Source of the DNA: Bradyrhizobium guangxiense
GTDB lineage: Bacteria; Pseudomonadota; Alphaproteobacteria; Rhizobiales; Xanthobacteraceae
Direction: 5' to 3'
DNA length: 64,000 nucleotides
Assembly: GCF_004114915.1 (NCBI RefSeq)
Contig: NZ_CP022219.1
Location: forward strand, 5,548,501-5,612,500
Within the stretch, counting starts at the first letter, position 1. The number at the start of each line of letters is the position of its first letter. Under the pieces are notes generated by a model. That model worked only from the letters and a program-made list of their open reading frames with translations. It was not told the DNA's origin and did not search any database. Made by a program: the position numbers and the translations under genes. Positions 62,538 through 64,000 of the stretch are shown piece after piece.

Positions 62538-63002
62538 TCATCTCAACGCGATGGTGATCTGACTGATGTTGGCTGCGAGCTCGAGTCCCGCCTTCGGGCC
62601 CTGCAGCACGATCGTCACACCTTTCTCGTTGCGGAGGTGGACGCCGTTGGCGCCGCCGACCAGCGCGAAGCCGCCACCGACGGAGCTGTAGGTGCCGGCG
62701 AAGTCACTGACCTCGCGGATGCCCGAGGCCCAGCCGTCGAGACGGCCGACCGTCGCGCCGACCGTGATGCCGAAGCTCAGACCGCTGAGCGTGAAGGGAT
62801 AAGTCTTGCCGCGGTAGGTGAGTACGCCGCTGCCGGCGCCGCCGCCGAGCAGGAGGCCGGCCTTGACGATCTTGACCCGGACGTGACCGGCTGCTTGCGC
62901 GAAGGATGGCGTCGCCGGCGCGGTCAGTCCGAGAGCAAGCAGAAGCAGCGCAATCAAGCGAAATGCGCGCCGGCGCGCGCGCCGCTCAGGGTTTCGCTGC
63001 AT
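62538..63002 (-). CDS. Secreted protein of unknown function (154 aa)
   Basis: A 154-residue exported protein: basic start (MQRNPERRARRRAFRLIALL), hydrophobic signal core and a cleavage site near SFAQA. The mature part is Gly-rich and beta-like (GVLTYRGKTYPFTLSGLSFG, AGTYSSVGGGFALVGGANGV, HLRNEKGVTIVLQGPKAGLE). I recognise no named family. It overlaps the upstream DUF2950 gene by 17 bp. Confidence 0.75.
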   Translation of the reverse strand: MQRNPERRARRRAFRLIALLLLALGLTAPATPSFAQAAGHVRVKIVKAGLLLGGGAGSGVLTYRGKTYPFTLSGLSFGITVGATVGRLDGWASGIREVSDFAGTYSSVGGGFALVGGANGVHLRNEKGVTIVLQGPKAGLELAANISQITIALR

Positions 63003-63903
63003 CGACCTTCTTCCAGGTCTCATCGGGATCGAACAGCGTGGTCCGCTCGGCGACGAATGCCGTGCGCTTGCCGAGATCCTTCTGGTAGACGGTGCCGACA
63101 TGGTTGACCAGAAAGGTCATCACACCCGAATTGCCGTATTCCGCGGGCCAGGCAATCAGAGCGAAGCCGCCGATCATCTTGCCCTTGACCACGTAGTTGA
63201 GCGCGCCGCCGGGCGCATCCCGGCCCTGCCCTTTGAGAATCCGGAAGTAATAGCCGTGATAGGGCGCCGGTCCGACATCGCCGCCGCGATAGCCCTCCTT
63301 CGAGGCCTCGGCCGCCAGCGCGCCAAGCGGGCTGGGATCGCTGTCGTCGCGCCAGAACAGCCCGTCCTTCTTGCCGGGCGAGGAGACGATGCGCTGGGCA
63401 TAGACGCCGACGCCCTCGCCGCGGTCCTTGTCGGCATATTCGTTCTGGGCGTCGACGAAGGCAAGCGCCGTCTGGATCGCGTCGAGCTCGTTGCGGCCGA
63501 TACGGCGGCGGAGCACCTCGATCCGTCCCTCATCGGTATCGAACTCCCAGCCGGCCTTGGTGTTGACCAGCGGAATCGGGAACGGGAAGTCGTCCGGCCC
63601 GAGCATCAGGGTTGCGGTCTTGTTGCGCTCCGCCTTGATGCTGTGCCTGGCGTCATACATCGAGGTAAAGCGCTGCCGGATGTCGTTGTCGGCGACCTCG
63701 TCGCCGGACGAGACGATGTCGTCGGCGTTCTTGCCCAGCACTTTCAGGATGTCGCCCGGCCCGCTCTTGACCGCGGCCGCGAGCGCCGCCGCCGCGTCCT
63801 CCGGCGTCTTGAAGGATTGCTGTGCCTGCGACGCGGTGCCAAGCAGCGCCAGCACTGCGATGCCCGGCAACACCGCGCGACGGAGCGATTTCAGAGCGAT
63901 CAT
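62986..63903 (-). CDS. DUF2950 exported protein
   Basis: A 305-residue DUF2950 protein with a signal peptide (PGIAVLALLGTASQAQQ). Typical segments are FKTPEDAAAALAAAVKSGPG, GWEFDTDEGRIEVLRRRIGR, AQNEYADKDR and YHGYYFRILKGQGRDAPGGA. Function unknown, probably periplasmic. It overlaps the preceding partial gene by 4 bp (ATGA). Confidence 0.88.
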   Translation of the reverse strand: MIALKSLRRAVLPGIAVLALLGTASQAQQSFKTPEDAAAALAAAVKSGPGDILKVLGKNADDIVSSGDEVADNDIRQRFTSMYDARHSIKAERNKTATLMLGPDDFPFPIPLVNTKAGWEFDTDEGRIEVLRRRIGRNELDAIQTALAFVDAQNEYADKDRGEGVGVYAQRIVSSPGKKDGLFWRDDSDPSPLGALAAEASKEGYRGGDVGPAPYHGYYFRILKGQGRDAPGGALNYVVKGKMIGGFALIAWPAEYGNSGVMTFLVNHVGTVYQKDLGKRTAFVAERTTLFDPDETWKKVDAAKP

Positions 63904-64000
63904 GGCGTCCCCTCCGCGGGAATCTTCGCGCCGCCGGCGAGCCAGTCGCGGTAGGTGCGGAATGTCAGGCCGAGCTTTTCATAGGAGACGCGCAGATAGC
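63900..64000 (-). CDS. 3' end of a gene running off the window
   Basis: The last 32 codons of a minus-strand gene, reading YLRVSYEKLGLTFRTYRDWL then AGGAKIPAEGTP and TGA. The stop overlaps the DUF2950 start codon (ATGA), so it belongs to that operon. Too little to identify. Confidence 0.6.
   Translation of the reverse strand, partial: YLRVSYEKLGLTFRTYRDWLAGGAKIPAEGTP

Overview
The window looks like alphaproteobacterial DNA of the Bradyrhizobium/Rhodopseudomonas type. It is GC-rich and carries a fixR-nifA pair, a NifA with the interdomain cysteine motif and an MLH start, a NifE with a BFD-like C-terminal extension, and FixK2-type boxes. It holds an almost complete Mo-nitrogenase island from roughly 0.2 to 50 kb. 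Presence of nifV, nifQ, modABC and a suf operon, and absence of nod genes, fit a free-living or photosynthetic Bradyrhizobium better than a classical symbiotic island. The species assignment is inference. I saw no tRNA, rRNA, CRISPR array, IS element or phage gene. Bases 1-236 hold nothing I can support as a gene.

Layout. 0.2-4.4 kb: molybdenum supply (modD; modA, modB and modC-DUF2478; a stand-alone mop). 4.5-8.1 kb: fixABCX, electron supply to nitrogenase. 8.3-12.9 kb: nifW, a serine acetyltransferase, nifV, an Irr-like Fur regulator, nifQ and nifH. 13.3-14.2 kb: a degenerate receiver protein and an ArsC-like nitrogenase-associated protein. 14.2-15.1 kb: bolA, a CGFS glutaredoxin and a [2Fe-2S] ferredoxin. 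15.5-17.4 kb (+): TPR-like protein, sufT-like gene, dienelactone-hydrolase-like protein and a small unknown. 17.4-24.9 kb (-): the nifB operon, with ferredoxins, an A-type carrier, an LRV Fe-S protein, nifZ-type genes, a DegT-like protein, a Rieske protein, truncated haemoglobin and several small unknowns. 25.2-28.1 kb: iscA-like, nfu, nifS, nifT and a SIR2-like gene. 28.5-30.8 kb: unknown nif-linked genes and a second Rieske protein. 30.8-38.8 kb: nifD, K, E, N, X, DUF269, DUF683, fdxB and hspQ. 39.3-45.7 kb: a frameshifted degenerate receiver, sufE, and a ferredoxin-sufB-C-D-S-nifZ-like operon. 45.8-50.0 kb: nifA, fixR, and a divergent EF2563-like plus BFD pair. 50-62.3 kb: alpha/beta hydrolases, a CoA-transferase, a MaoC dehydratase and a DUF3141-pta-ackA-fabI operon. 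62.5-64 kb: secreted proteins of unknown function.

Regulation. Eleven intergenic regions carry -24/-12 (sigma-54) elements. Ten of them have one or two exact TGT-N10-ACA NifA sites and the fixA region has a one-mismatch site. At six of them (nifH, bolA, iscA/nifS, the second Rieske gene, nifD, fixR) NifA sites lie between divergent -24/-12 elements. nifA sits behind fixR and carries such a site upstream, so an autoregulated, oxygen-sensitive NifA circuit covers nearly every gene from modA to the BFD ferredoxin. Past 50 kb the signal changes: three perfect TTGA-N6-TCAA FixK2-type boxes precede the hydrolase, CoA-transferase and DUF3141-pta-ackA-fabI transcription units, which suggests a neighbouring microoxic acyl-CoA/acetate/PHB-type module.

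Irregularities. sufB and one receiver gene each carry a single-base frameshift. NifS has Phe in place of its catalytic Cys, FdxB has Trp in place of a cluster Cys, a DegT-like protein lacks the PLP lysine, and a dienelactone-hydrolase-like protein lacks the catalytic His. Some of these may be sequence errors and others lineage features.
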